Assembly (NCBI RefSeq): GCF_000350225.1
Contig: NW_005179101.1
Span: 120,293 to 184,292 of the forward strand
DNA from: Chondrus crispus
Lineage: Eukaryota; Rhodophyta; Florideophyceae; Gigartinales; Gigartinaceae
Direction of reading: 5' to 3'
Length of the DNA stretch: 64,000 nucleotides
Shown here: positions 1 to 8,704 of the stretch, one piece after another
How positions within the stretch are numbered: the stretch's first letter is position 1
How the letters are laid out: each line of letters opens with the position of its first letter
Made by a program: the position numbers and the translations under genes
The notes under the pieces: model-generated
The model's input: only the letters and a program-made list of their open reading frames with translations
Database searches by the model: none
Told to the model about the DNA's origin: nothing

Positions 1-34
1 GTTACCCCCCCCTCTCTCCGCCATCCCTCCCGCA

Positions 35-1468
35 ATGGCCGCCACCGCCGCTGCCACCGCCCGGCGCGCCGCCGCGCCGCCCCCCGCCGTCGCGTCCGAG
101 TCCGACGACGATGAGTTTGTCGACGCGCGCGAGTCGCTCACGTCTCCCAGCACGTCCCTCGCCGGTCTCCCCGCGCAAATCCCGCACAACTATTCTCGCA
201 TTGAGCCCCTGCCCTCGCCCATCCCGCCGCTAGACAACGAGCTCTCCATCTTCCGCCTGGCGCGCGAGGTCATCAGCTCGGTCAAGCCGGGCGCAGACGT
301 CACCAACATCAACTTGCCGGCCTACATCCTGGACCCCGTCTCCGCCCTCGAGAAGACGAAGAAGTCCATGCAGCGCGGCGAGCTGCTGCAGGACATCTCG
401 GCCGCCCAGGACGCCCACACCCGGTTTCTCAACGTCCTGCGCTTCAACTTTTCGGGCCTGGCGAAGGAGAGGTTTGGCAAGAAACCTTACAACCCCGTCC
501 TGGGAGAGGTCTATAGATGCTGCTTCCCGCATAGGGGCGCCGCCGGCGAGACTTTGCTCGTCTCGGAACAGGTCTCCCATCACCCCCCGATCACCGCTTT
601 GCATTTGCGAAATGACACCCTCGGCTTTCGCATGAATTCCTTCACCGCCCCGGAGCCCAGGTTTTGGGGAAACACCCTGGAAGTCAAGCTGCGCGGCGAG
701 ATTCGCATCGTCCTCACCAAATTCGACAATGAGGAGTACATCATCACGCGTCCTTACGTTTACATGAGCGGCTTGTTCGCTGGCAAGCAGCGCCTCGAGT
801 TTAACGGCTCCTCGTCTTTTTCTTGTCCCAAGAGTGGCCTCGGTGCCGAGATTCACTACAAAACTCGCGGCCCGCTTGCCCTCCGTGGCGACATCAATGG
901 CGTTACAGGTCGCATTTTTAAACTCGCCAATAATGAGACCTTGCACACCATGGATGGTCATTGGGACAAAAAAATCATGCTCATGGATGTGCGCACGAAT
1001 ACCCAGAAGACTCTTTTTGACTACGAGGCCATCATTGCCGAAAAATCTATGGTTGCCGTCTTGCCCCCACCACACGAGGAGGAGAACTCCTTCAGCACTA
1101 GAGTCTGGGCGAAATGCTCCGAGGCCATCAAGACTGGTGACACCGCTGCGGCGAACGCAGAAAAGAGAAGAATAGAGGATCACCAACGCAAGCTCAGAAA
1201 AGAGCGAAAAGAGGCCGCCGTCCCATGGCAATGGCACTACTTTGTAAAACGAGAGGATGTCCAGGAAGGCTACGACCTGCGCCCGGATTTGGCACCTAAC
1301 GGTTTGCTCAAATTGTCGCTCACAGCCCAGGAGATTGCCGGTTTGCGGTCAGGGAACATTGTCAGGGATATGCAGATTGAAATGTTAGCCGAAAATGATA
1401 ACCCAGAGCCCCGCAAGTTAGGCGGGGGACGATTGAAGGTGTTTGGACGTGGACGGGGGAAGGTGTGA
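35..1468 (+). CDS. Oxysterol-binding protein-related protein (ORP), short form
   Basis: Predicted cytosolic lipid-exchange protein that carries sterol or PI4P between membranes at contact sites (family knowledge). The 477-residue protein is essentially one OSBP-related domain. It has the family signature EQVSHHPP at about residues 178-185, a KPYNPVLGE motif at about 150-158, and an LPAYILDP segment near residue 95 matching the lid/lipid-binding region. There is no PH domain or ankyrin repeat, so it resembles short Osh4/ORP-type members. The first 45 residues are low-complexity Ala/Pro/Ser/Glu. No intron is needed. The start is the first ATG in the window, but the frame stays open to the left edge, so the true start may lie outside. 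A long opposite-strand frame here is a shadow. Confidence 0.93.
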   Translation: MAATAAATARRAAAPPPAVASESDDDEFVDARESLTSPSTSLAGLPAQIPHNYSRIEPLPSPIPPLDNELSIFRLAREVISSVKPGADVTNINLPAYILDPVSALEKTKKSMQRGELLQDISAAQDAHTRFLNVLRFNFSGLAKERFGKKPYNPVLGEVYRCCFPHRGAAGETLLVSEQVSHHPPITALHLRNDTLGFRMNSFTAPEPRFWGNTLEVKLRGEIRIVLTKFDNEEYIITRPYVYMSGLFAGKQRLEFNGSSSFSCPKSGLGAEIHYKTRGPLALRGDINGVTGRIFKLANNETLHTMDGHWDKKIMLMDVRTNTQKTLFDYEAIIAEKSMVAVLPPPHEEENSFSTRVWAKCSEAIKTGDTAAANAEKRRIEDHQRKLRKERKEAAVPWQWHYFVKREDVQEGYDLRPDLAPNGLLKLSLTAQEIAGLRSGNIVRDMQIEMLAENDNPEPRKLGGGRLKVFGRGRGKV

Positions 1469-2536
1469 CGTAGTGATGTCGGGATACATTATTGATTTAA
1501 TCAAGGCTAACGCGATACAGAGACAAGACTGATTACGGCAACACGAAGGCTCAAAAGGGTCGAGAGACGTTCAAAGACAAATGTTGGATTCATTGACGAG
1601 CCAGCCCTATATCGGTCACGGACGGCAAGGACATCTCAGACTACTTACAACAGCAGTATTTTGCAATTTGACGAGGTACAACACTCTACATCACGGTCCT
1701 ATCCTTCAAACATGGGGAAGGGTTAACGCTCGGCAAGGGAACGATACTTTAGCAAACAACATATTCTGCCGACCCACTCTACGCAGTGCGGTGGCAACTA
1801 AATTATTTTCAGATGTCGTAAGATGCTCCTAAATTGACTCTAAAGGACGCCTCAACGAACCGAATCAAACGGTAGGTTCTGATATGTGTTTAGATGTCTG
1901 ATGGACTGTCATCGTCAGGTCCTTGACTTTGAGTCCAATTAACTGCCCCTTGCCCGAAGACGATGTTGATACGAAGTCCATATCATGTTATAGGCACCAA
2001 CCAGCGAAGCAATGGGACCGCAACGGAACGTGTTGTACATCTGTCGAAAGACTCTGGGCAGCAAGGCGCATTGGGGCCATTGCAGCTCACATCTTGCATA
2101 TTTGCATATTTCATTGAGCGCACAAACGGGATAAGGTTGATGAGTTTTTACCCTGATTCTGCTTTTATGCAGATAGCAAGAGGTGACCTAGGAGTGCGCC
2201 CCTTTTTCCGAAGCGCTTCCCGAGCATACAAGAATTAAGCGATTTCGCCTTTGTCCCTCTAAATTCATGTTGGGCCCGTAAAGCCTAGGAGTTCCAAGGC
2301 CAAGGCGGATTTCTTGTGGACGCACCATGTCGACGCTGTTGTTAGGGTACAGTTTAAACTCCAGATTATACCTGGAGAACAAAAACATACTACCTGGAAT
2401 GCTACATTCTCCTCGTGAAACGTTTCACAGGGCTGACTTCTTCTGCAGCTTTTCTCGATCAGGCGTCACAAAAGGCCTGTGTTATCACCATTTTGTCGTC
2501 TCATGTCTGTTCAATAAAACACTGTTTGGTTAACGC
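1469..2536. other. Intergenic region, no gene seen
   Basis: About 1.07 kb between two plus-strand genes. It has only short unrelated open frames with no recognisable protein. It should hold the 3' end of the lipid-transfer gene and the promoter of the glycosyltransferase gene, but I see no convincing TATA box, RNA gene or repeat. Confidence 0.5.
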
Positions 2537-4039
2537 ATGCGTTTCGGCAGTCACATTCTGGGCAATGTCGCGGTTGGGCCCTCAAAGAGAGGATTTCGAC
2601 GGCTAAGAAGACGCATGCTCAGTGGCGAGGAGAAAAAATATTGGTTGGTGCTCTGTTTGCCCTTTGTTCTGATGATACTTTGCCTAAATCTGTGGAGTTC
2701 GAAGGCTCGCTATCGAACGATTCGAACACTACAGCCTCTTACTGATCAGCACGGCCTTGCTGAATGTGCGTCCTCAGTCGTCAGCACCTTGTCGACGTTC
2801 GACCCGTTGGTGAAGTTGGAAAAAGATGCTGGCATCTATGAAAACGACTTCGAAAATCGGTTTCAAGAAGACGTTTGGGACACTATTCTCTCCAATTATG
2901 CCGTCTTCCCATCGTGGTCTGACATGAGGTGGAATATTCCTCAATATGGACGAGCTCTCGCTCTTGATATGTCTATAGTTCAGGCACTGGCAGCTTCTAC
3001 GCTTTCCCAACGTTCAAGGGAAATTGCCCGCAGTCCTGTTCCTTATCAACACCCCACATCTACGATTCATATCAATTACGTCCATCACCGCTTGGATCGC
3101 CTGCGCGGCCTGCAGTTTGCAGTTAACTTCAATCAGCGAGGGGCGGGCTCTAATGCTTCCCGGTTCAATTTGCTGGTCGAGAACTCTTTGAACAAAGTCA
3201 ATTGCCTTATGTCAAAGCGGGTATCAGTGGTCTCGCCGCCAATATACATTCTACTACCGTATTCCGAGCGTGAACACCGGTTACGGTTGTTTCTCCAAAA
3301 TTTTGCGGAACTATATACACAGCACGATGACAACGTCATCCTCATCATCTCTATCCTACGAGACAGACGGCATGACCATCTTGCAGTCCGCTCTATTAAG
3401 GATGAAGTTTTCCGGAACGATTATGCGACTGTTTCAGATAAAGTCTGGATTCATGAAAATGACGGTGATACTAACCACCAATTTTCCCGCGGCGTCGCGT
3501 TGAGAGAAGCTGCGAAACTTGTACCGGACCCTACATCCGTACTGTTTCAATGCGACGTCGACATGATAATCCTTCCAACCTTTTTCGATCGCTGCAAACA
3601 TAATACGGTTCTGGATTCACAAGTATACTACCCCGTCTTTTACAGTTTATATCCGTACGCCAACGCACATCCAAGTATAGCTGAACGCAATGGATTTTGG
3701 CGGAAAACCAGTTTTGGAATGGTGTGCATCAGAAAGGGAGATTTCGATTCTGTTGGGGCTTTCGACGATGCGGAAATAAGATTCCAAGGCTGGGGATCAG
3801 AAGATGTTTATCAGTATGAAAAAATTCGGAACACTTCTAACCTTGTCGCTTTTCGAGCTGTTGATCCATCCTTGCTGCATCGATGGCATACGAAGCATTG
3901 TGACAGAGCGTCCGGTGCCTATACAGAATGCATGAAAACGAATTTCGTCACAATGGGAGACCCTATTCGAATCGGGCCAGCTCTTCTGGAGTCAATAACG
4001 GATGTCGATGCGCTTTTCGCAAGACTTCAAGAGTCATGA
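2537..4039 (+). CDS. GT7/CHGN-like Golgi glycosyltransferase, type II membrane protein
   Basis: Predicted Golgi enzyme that transfers a hexose or N-acetylhexosamine from a nucleotide sugar. A single hydrophobic segment (about residues 34-54) follows an Arg/Lys-rich cytosolic tail, giving type II topology. The catalytic half contains a DxD metal/nucleotide-sugar motif (CDVDM, about residue 340) and GWGSEDV (about residue 418), the GWGxED motif of beta-1,4-galactosyltransferase and chondroitin GalNAc-transferase families. At 500 residues it has the usual length of single-domain CHGN enzymes. A second in-frame Met at residue 27 could be the start. Donor and acceptor cannot be read from sequence. 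In a red alga a role in sulfated galactan or protein glycosylation is a guess. Its 3' end faces the next gene. Confidence 0.85.
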   Translation: MRFGSHILGNVAVGPSKRGFRRLRRRMLSGEEKKYWLVLCLPFVLMILCLNLWSSKARYRTIRTLQPLTDQHGLAECASSVVSTLSTFDPLVKLEKDAGIYENDFENRFQEDVWDTILSNYAVFPSWSDMRWNIPQYGRALALDMSIVQALAASTLSQRSREIARSPVPYQHPTSTIHINYVHHRLDRLRGLQFAVNFNQRGAGSNASRFNLLVENSLNKVNCLMSKRVSVVSPPIYILLPYSEREHRLRLFLQNFAELYTQHDDNVILIISILRDRRHDHLAVRSIKDEVFRNDYATVSDKVWIHENDGDTNHQFSRGVALREAAKLVPDPTSVLFQCDVDMIILPTFFDRCKHNTVLDSQVYYPVFYSLYPYANAHPSIAERNGFWRKTSFGMVCIRKGDFDSVGAFDDAEIRFQGWGSEDVYQYEKIRNTSNLVAFRAVDPSLLHRWHTKHCDRASGAYTECMKTNFVTMGDPIRIGPALLESITDVDALFARLQES

Positions 4040-4485
4040 GACACACCTTGAAGCCAAGACATATTAGGCAAAACTACCCAAGTGGCCAATTACGCAGGAA
4101 GTCCGAGAAGCAAGCCTTTTCAAGTCGTTCAGCATAGCTCATTGAGTGAGCTCTCACGGTAGCGCTTTCGCTGAGAATTGCTCGAATGGGTCGCAGCCAA
4201 TGAACTTGAGCAACGTCCACATCTCCCATCTATGTGCAGTGAGATTCAAATCCTTCTGTTGCTCTACCCTGCAGGTTTAGGGAGCCAAACAAAACCTATA
4301 TCTACTGTGAGTTCCACTGCGAGGTACAACCCTTGCTTTGAAAACGCGCCTTTCACAAGAAGTTGCTGTCGTGAGAAGTCGGGAATGTACTCAGTCGCAT
4401 ATATATGGTAGAAATGCGTGCTCGATGTCAAAAATATGTAGTTTCGTCCAGTTCACGACGGAAGAGGGTACTACTGTAGGAGGTT
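4040..4485. other. Convergent intergenic region
   Basis: About 450 bp between the stop of the plus-strand glycosyltransferase gene and the stop of the minus-strand trpD gene. It should hold both polyadenylation regions. I see no gene, RNA or repeat in it. Confidence 0.5.
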
Positions 4486-5643
4486 TTACATGTCTTTCGA
4501 TAACTGCGACACTGCTGCCCATGTTTCCAATGTATGCAGTGGCTTCCCCGTTTTCAGCACGCCTTTTGCAAGGTCCACCCCCTCCTTGACTGAATCTGCA
4601 ACCCCATAGACATAGCAGCCTACCCCAGCATTGAGAGCGATCGCATTCGTGATAGGGCCTTCCAGTTCACCACTCAATACGCGCCTGATGATATCCGCAT
4701 TGTAACGGGCGTCGCCCCCTCTCAAGTCTGAAATCTCCGCTTTTGGCATCCCTAGCTCGGCTTTTGGATCAAATGCGTATCTCTCCTTTTGGCCACCCTT
4801 CACCTCAATGACTTGCGAAACGCCCGTATTACTATATTCATCTAGCCCTTCAGTGTGGACAACAACGGCTCTCTTTACTCCTGTTGATATAAGAACTTCA
4901 GCCATCAAATCAAGAAGATTTAACTCGTACACACCAATTACAGCACATTTCGCGAGACATGGGTTGAGCAACGGTCCGATGACATTGAAGACAGTTCGGA
5001 TCTTCATTGCTTTGCGCACCGGGCCGACGATTTTCATGGCCGGGTGGAAGTTAGGTGCAAACATAAAGCCGATTCCAGCTTCATCGACACAGTTAAGAAC
5101 ACCTTTTGGTGACAGCAAGAGCTGGACGCCGAGCTCTTCCAAGACATCGGCACTGCCGCTTTTCGAGCTGACAGAGCGGTTACCGTGCTTTGCCACTCGA
5201 CAACCCGCGGCAGCAGCAACGATCGACGAGGCTGTGGAAATGTTGACCGTATTTGCGCCATCGCCACCAGTACCAACAATATCAAGGACGTCATGGTTCT
5301 CTTGAACTTGCACCATGTGATGCTGCATAGAAGCAACTATTCCTGAAACCTCTGCAACTGTCTCCCCTTTAGCGCTGAGAAGACTCAGAAATGCTGCAAT
5401 CTCGGCGTCATGTGCGTCACCACTCACTGCGTAATCAGTAGCGGTTCTGGCATCGTCTAGCGTAAGATTTTCCAGTTTCACAAGCTTCTCCAGATAAGGA
5501 CGCATTGAACATTGCGGGAACCGATTCCTCCTCCATATTGGGCGGAAACTCGATTTGCAATGTTTCAGTGGCGAAAGTGACGGCAACCGTGAAGGGTTCG
5601 CGCCGAGGAACGTTGATTGAAATGCGTAGGTCGAGTGCTCCAT
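4486..5643 (-). CDS. trpD: Anthranilate phosphoribosyltransferase, probably plastid-targeted
   Basis: Second committed enzyme of tryptophan synthesis: joins anthranilate to PRPP, giving N-(5-phosphoribosyl)anthranilate. The 385-residue protein has the PRPP-binding GTGGD loop at residues 124-128 followed by NTVNIST, and the KHGNRSVSSKSGSAD block at 152-166 that forms the anthranilate/PRPP site. These are diagnostic of the TrpD family and distinguish it from thymidine phosphorylase. The catalytic part begins near residue 47. The preceding residues are rich in Ser, Arg and Pro and poor in acidic residues, as in a plastid transit peptide, which fits the usual plastid location of this pathway in algae. 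No intron is needed. The gene starts about 100 bp from the end of a piggyBac-like element. Confidence 0.95.
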   Translation of the reverse strand: MEHSTYAFQSTFLGANPSRLPSLSPLKHCKSSFRPIWRRNRFPQCSMRPYLEKLVKLENLTLDDARTATDYAVSGDAHDAEIAAFLSLLSAKGETVAEVSGIVASMQHHMVQVQENHDVLDIVGTGGDGANTVNISTASSIVAAAAGCRVAKHGNRSVSSKSGSADVLEELGVQLLLSPKGVLNCVDEAGIGFMFAPNFHPAMKIVGPVRKAMKIRTVFNVIGPLLNPCLAKCAVIGVYELNLLDLMAEVLISTGVKRAVVVHTEGLDEYSNTGVSQVIEVKGGQKERYAFDPKAELGMPKAEISDLRGGDARYNADIIRRVLSGELEGPITNAIALNAGVGCYVYGVADSVKEGVDLAKGVLKTGKPLHTLETWAAVSQLSKDM

Positions 5644-5748
5644 TATGCGGCCAGCAGGGGTTATGTGCGAGGCCCTCAGCTACTTGGATGAAACAGTCGA
5701 TGCTGTAGTGTCCAAATTGGCAAAACCTGTGTTAGATTCCTGTCCCCT

Positions 5749-5811
5749 CTAGTGTCTAGACGACCGGCAATTTGCCTCACATGAAGTCACCCTTGACCTC
5801 ATATGAGGTCA
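5749..5811 (+). repeat. Left terminal/subterminal repeat of piggyBac-like element
   Basis: Starts with CTAGTGTCTAG and ends with the perfect 18-bp palindrome TGACCTCATATGAGGTCA (5794-5811). A degraded second copy of the palindrome half (CCTCACATGAAGTCA) precedes it. The same two blocks occur inverted at the other end. Subterminal palindromes of this kind are plausible transposase binding sites. Confidence 0.7.
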
Positions 5812-5954
5812 AATGCTCTACAGTAAAATTTAAACAAAATTTAAGCTTTTCGCAAGTATAGAACAAAAGGAGCACAATTTTTACGAAGTAGAACTTTGAA
5901 CGACTATAAAGACAACTATAAACGACCAGTTAGTAACTGACAAGCCAGCTCACA

Positions 5955-6022
5955 AGCCAGCTCAGTGGTCTGCAAGGATCGCTGAGTCTTAGAAGCCGGG
6001 GTTCAACTCCTCGCTGAGCACT
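5955..6022 (+). other. tRNA-like fragment inside the piggyBac-like element
   Basis: A GCTCAGTGGT stretch resembles a D-arm (A box), and GGGGTTCAACTCCTCG forms a proper T-arm: five pairs including one G-T, closing a TTCAACT loop (B box). The 3' half of an acceptor stem follows but has no matching 5' half, and no clean anticodon stem is visible. I read it as a tRNA-derived or pol III-promoter-like remnant, not a working tRNA gene. Confidence 0.3.
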
Positions 6023-6256
6023 TTACTGGTCGAAAAATCCCTTCGGGGATCTCAATGGTTCTTGTTCGTGACCTGCAGCCAAGGACGCTTTATAGCGCCC
6101 ACTCGAACATGAGATTGAATACGGTTACATCTCATAAAGGGGCCTTCTGACACGGCTGGAGGTCTTCCAAGCAAGTCTTTATACGCAGGATAGAACCATA
6201 GGGGGCAGAAGCAGTTTTATCTCTTTTTGCTCTATTTTACTCATATGCTGACCAAT

Positions 6257-8393
6257 TTAGTCAGTTTTAATGGCCGAGAACGCCTTAATCACTAGTAGTA
6301 CTTCCCTTTTGTAAGTAAGATCGTGTCGTTCGTCGACATGTTTCCTAAAACAGTCACGCCCAGTCTGGTGATGACAAAGGTATACCTCTTTGTCAAAATA
6401 TACCTTGCAGGCTGAGCAAATAGACTTTGACTTTTTTGTACCTTTGCAAATATTGCATCTGGATTGATAAAGAGCACAAGTCTCCTCGCCGGATGCGCTT
6501 TTCGCTTGCCAGTGGTTGGAGTTAGGTGAGTACCAATTCCACTGCCGAACCCAACATCTTCATCCTCAGCAGCACTGTCTGATTCTCGCTTACGTAACGA
6601 TATACGATCGTACTTGTTATCAATCAACTGGTCAGCAAGCTCACAATAAAACTGATTTGGAGACATCTTAGAACCATCTCCTTTTGCACCTGTATACAGT
6701 TTCCATGCATCCACAATGCAAATGGCCAATAAAGAAGTGTTGATACGCATAGACCACTCCTCGACTTCGAACTTCTTTTCCAAGCCGAGATCATCCTGAC
6801 GAGATCTGTTGCGCGGTCAATCTGAGAGCAAGTTTCATAATACTGCTCGCAGACTGAGGGAATACGGATAGACAATTCCTCTTTTCTTGTCACTCCATGA
6901 CGTGTACGCCACCTCTCGCACTAGATTGGAGTTCCTTTTTTGGATGTTCCGACAGAATTAATAAAGTATTTGCGGTCTCGGTCCACCCAAATCACTACCA
7001 TAAGGTGAGTCCCGGCTACAGGCTTCGAAACTAGTGTGACGTGCTCTCCCTTTTCAGCAATCTCCAGATGAGATAGATATTTCATCGAATATTTCTTGGT
7101 AGATGTCTTCACCACACCTGCAAATCTAATACCTTTCTCATGAAGTGATTCAGCCGTGTGGACAGAAGCAAAGTACGAATCCGCGCAGATAACACGATAG
7201 GTGTGAAACCATGGCTGTAAAAACCTCAAAATCACTGCGGTTCCGTGTAAGTGGTCACTTTCAAAATCCTTTAAAGAAGTCTCCTCAGCTGAGAAGACGT
7301 TCTCAATTCTTATTATGATTCCACTTTTTCCACATGCATCAGTCTTCAACTCACTGCCATTCTCGGGTTTTCGGTCCATGGCAACATAATGAGGAAGACC
7401 GGTTTCAATCCAATCTCCTCCAAGTCCATACCAGCGTGACATACTCTCATCAACGCAGATGTTCTGTGATGGAATCACATGTGATGCTCTGTGATCATTG
7501 ATTGCAACCATGGAGTCCCTGATCATACCCCATCTGTCATTTGAATCAGCTGGAAAGCTGAACGTGACATTTTGACGAAGCTCCTCGAATCTTCTGCGGG
7601 ACATGATGTTTCCGAATTGATGTTGCGGGAGATATTTTCTGGTTTCCTGTGAGCTGCAAAGAGACATTCTGGTGCTGAATTCAATCTGAATCATAAGGAT
7701 TAGTACCCCGAAAAACTTCAAAATTTCATCTCTTGTAGTCAAGCGAAGTCCCCTTGACTCCATTGCATCGTTGGTGTAGGAAACCATTAAGGCCAAGGCT
7801 CCTGTGGGAACATCCACATGAAGTAGTCCATGGGATGCATTTGAGATGGACTGTGACCACGGGATATAATCTCATCAATCGGTCCAATCACCTTCCATCT
7901 TCTCGGCGGTATCATACCATTTAAATGCATCGTGGCTTCCTCACGCTTCCAGGCCCGGCCGTGGACATTCATAAGGCCATCTTGGGAATCAAATTTCGTC
8001 ACTCTCGGAGATCCTCGTACTCGGGCTGAGTGCTCCTTCCAGTGGCTTCACGCGGTCCTCTGTAGGCTCCGATCGCGCATAATGTTCAGTTTCTTGATGG
8101 ATATGATCTTCAGGGTCGTCATCGATCAGGTCCATCACTTCACCAGCCTTGATGTTAGCTATGCGTAGCGTGACTTCCTTGACGCCATCTGATAATTCCC
8201 ATTTAGCCCTGACTGAAGTGACACTGCGACCCTTCACTTTGTCAGTTTTCATGCCAATGACAGGTCCCGTGATCAACTTGATCTTCCAGGCGGCTCCATA
8301 CATGCGACTACATTTACTCTGAGCTGCGAGCAGTCTTGCACGAGTGTGGACGCGGTTACTTGCAATAATTCGAGGATCATTGACGCTCACCAT
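6257..8393 (-). pseudogene. PiggyBac-family transposase, frameshifted
   Basis: DDE transposase that would cut and paste its own element. Reading from 8393 leftwards, an N-terminal part (8393-7989) shifts frame into 8002-7787 and then into the catalytic core (7817-6921). The core shows the three acidic positions expected for piggyBac: CVDESMSRWYG, CADSYFAS and WVDRDRKYF. A C-terminal helical segment (INTSLLAICIVDAWKLYTG) follows in another frame. A further frame then gives a cysteine/histidine-rich tail with CSACKVYF and CHHQTGRDCF, matching the piggyBac cysteine-rich domain. The protein is split over at least four frames, so it is inactive as sequenced. Confidence 0.85.
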
Positions 8394-8563
8394 TTTGAAG
8401 AAATTTAGGGAAGAGGAAGACGAAAGTGTTGATTAGGGAAGACTGAGATATGGAATTGAATGTTTTCTGGTTTGCCAACGATTAGTACTCTAGTCGTAAG
8501 CTTTTCACAACAGTAGCGATAAACTTCTACAATTATTCGAATTGCAAAAGCCCGCCTAAAAAC

Positions 8564-8600
8564 TGGCCTCATATGAGGTCATTTGTCACCTAGACACTAG
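8564..8600 (-). repeat. Right terminal/subterminal repeat of piggyBac-like element
   Basis: Inverted counterpart of the left end: the palindrome with one changed base (8564-8581), then CTAGACACTAG (8590-8600), which is the complement of the left terminal 11 bases. Confidence 0.7.
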
Positions 8601-8647
8601 TGCCGTTTTCAATGTATTTCTCACGCGATCGGGTTGCAGATACTGTA

Positions 8648-8704
8648 CAGTGCCGAAAAAAAGTATAGGGACACCATCAATACTCACATTGCTGGCATAC
8701 AGTA
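8648..8704 (+). repeat. Outer part of the left Tc1 inverted repeat
   Basis: The first 55 bases match the complement of 12405-12459 with a single difference. The match stops at the TA (8703-8704) where the pogo-like element is inserted and resumes at 10959. Confidence 0.92.

Larger units (their letters stand above)
5749..8600 (-). mobile_element. PiggyBac-like DNA transposon, decayed
   Basis: The interval is bounded by an 11-bp inverted repeat, CTAGTGTCTAG (5749-5759) and its complement (8590-8600). Just inside each end lies the near-identical palindrome around CCTCATATGAGG (5794-5811 and 8564-8581). It encloses a broken piggyBac-family transposase on the minus strand. The length, about 2.85 kb, is typical of the family. 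I do not see the usual TTAA duplication at these boundaries, so the exact ends could be a few bases off or this lineage may differ. Confidence 0.75.

Noticed and set aside
230..1237. Long minus-strand frame of 335 codons over the lipid-transfer gene
   Set aside because: It mirrors a GC-rich, strongly supported gene on the plus strand and has no recognisable motif, so it is a shadow frame.
5955..6022. A functional tRNA gene
   Set aside because: A good T-arm and a D-arm-like stretch are present, but there is no acceptor stem pairing and no clear anticodon arm.
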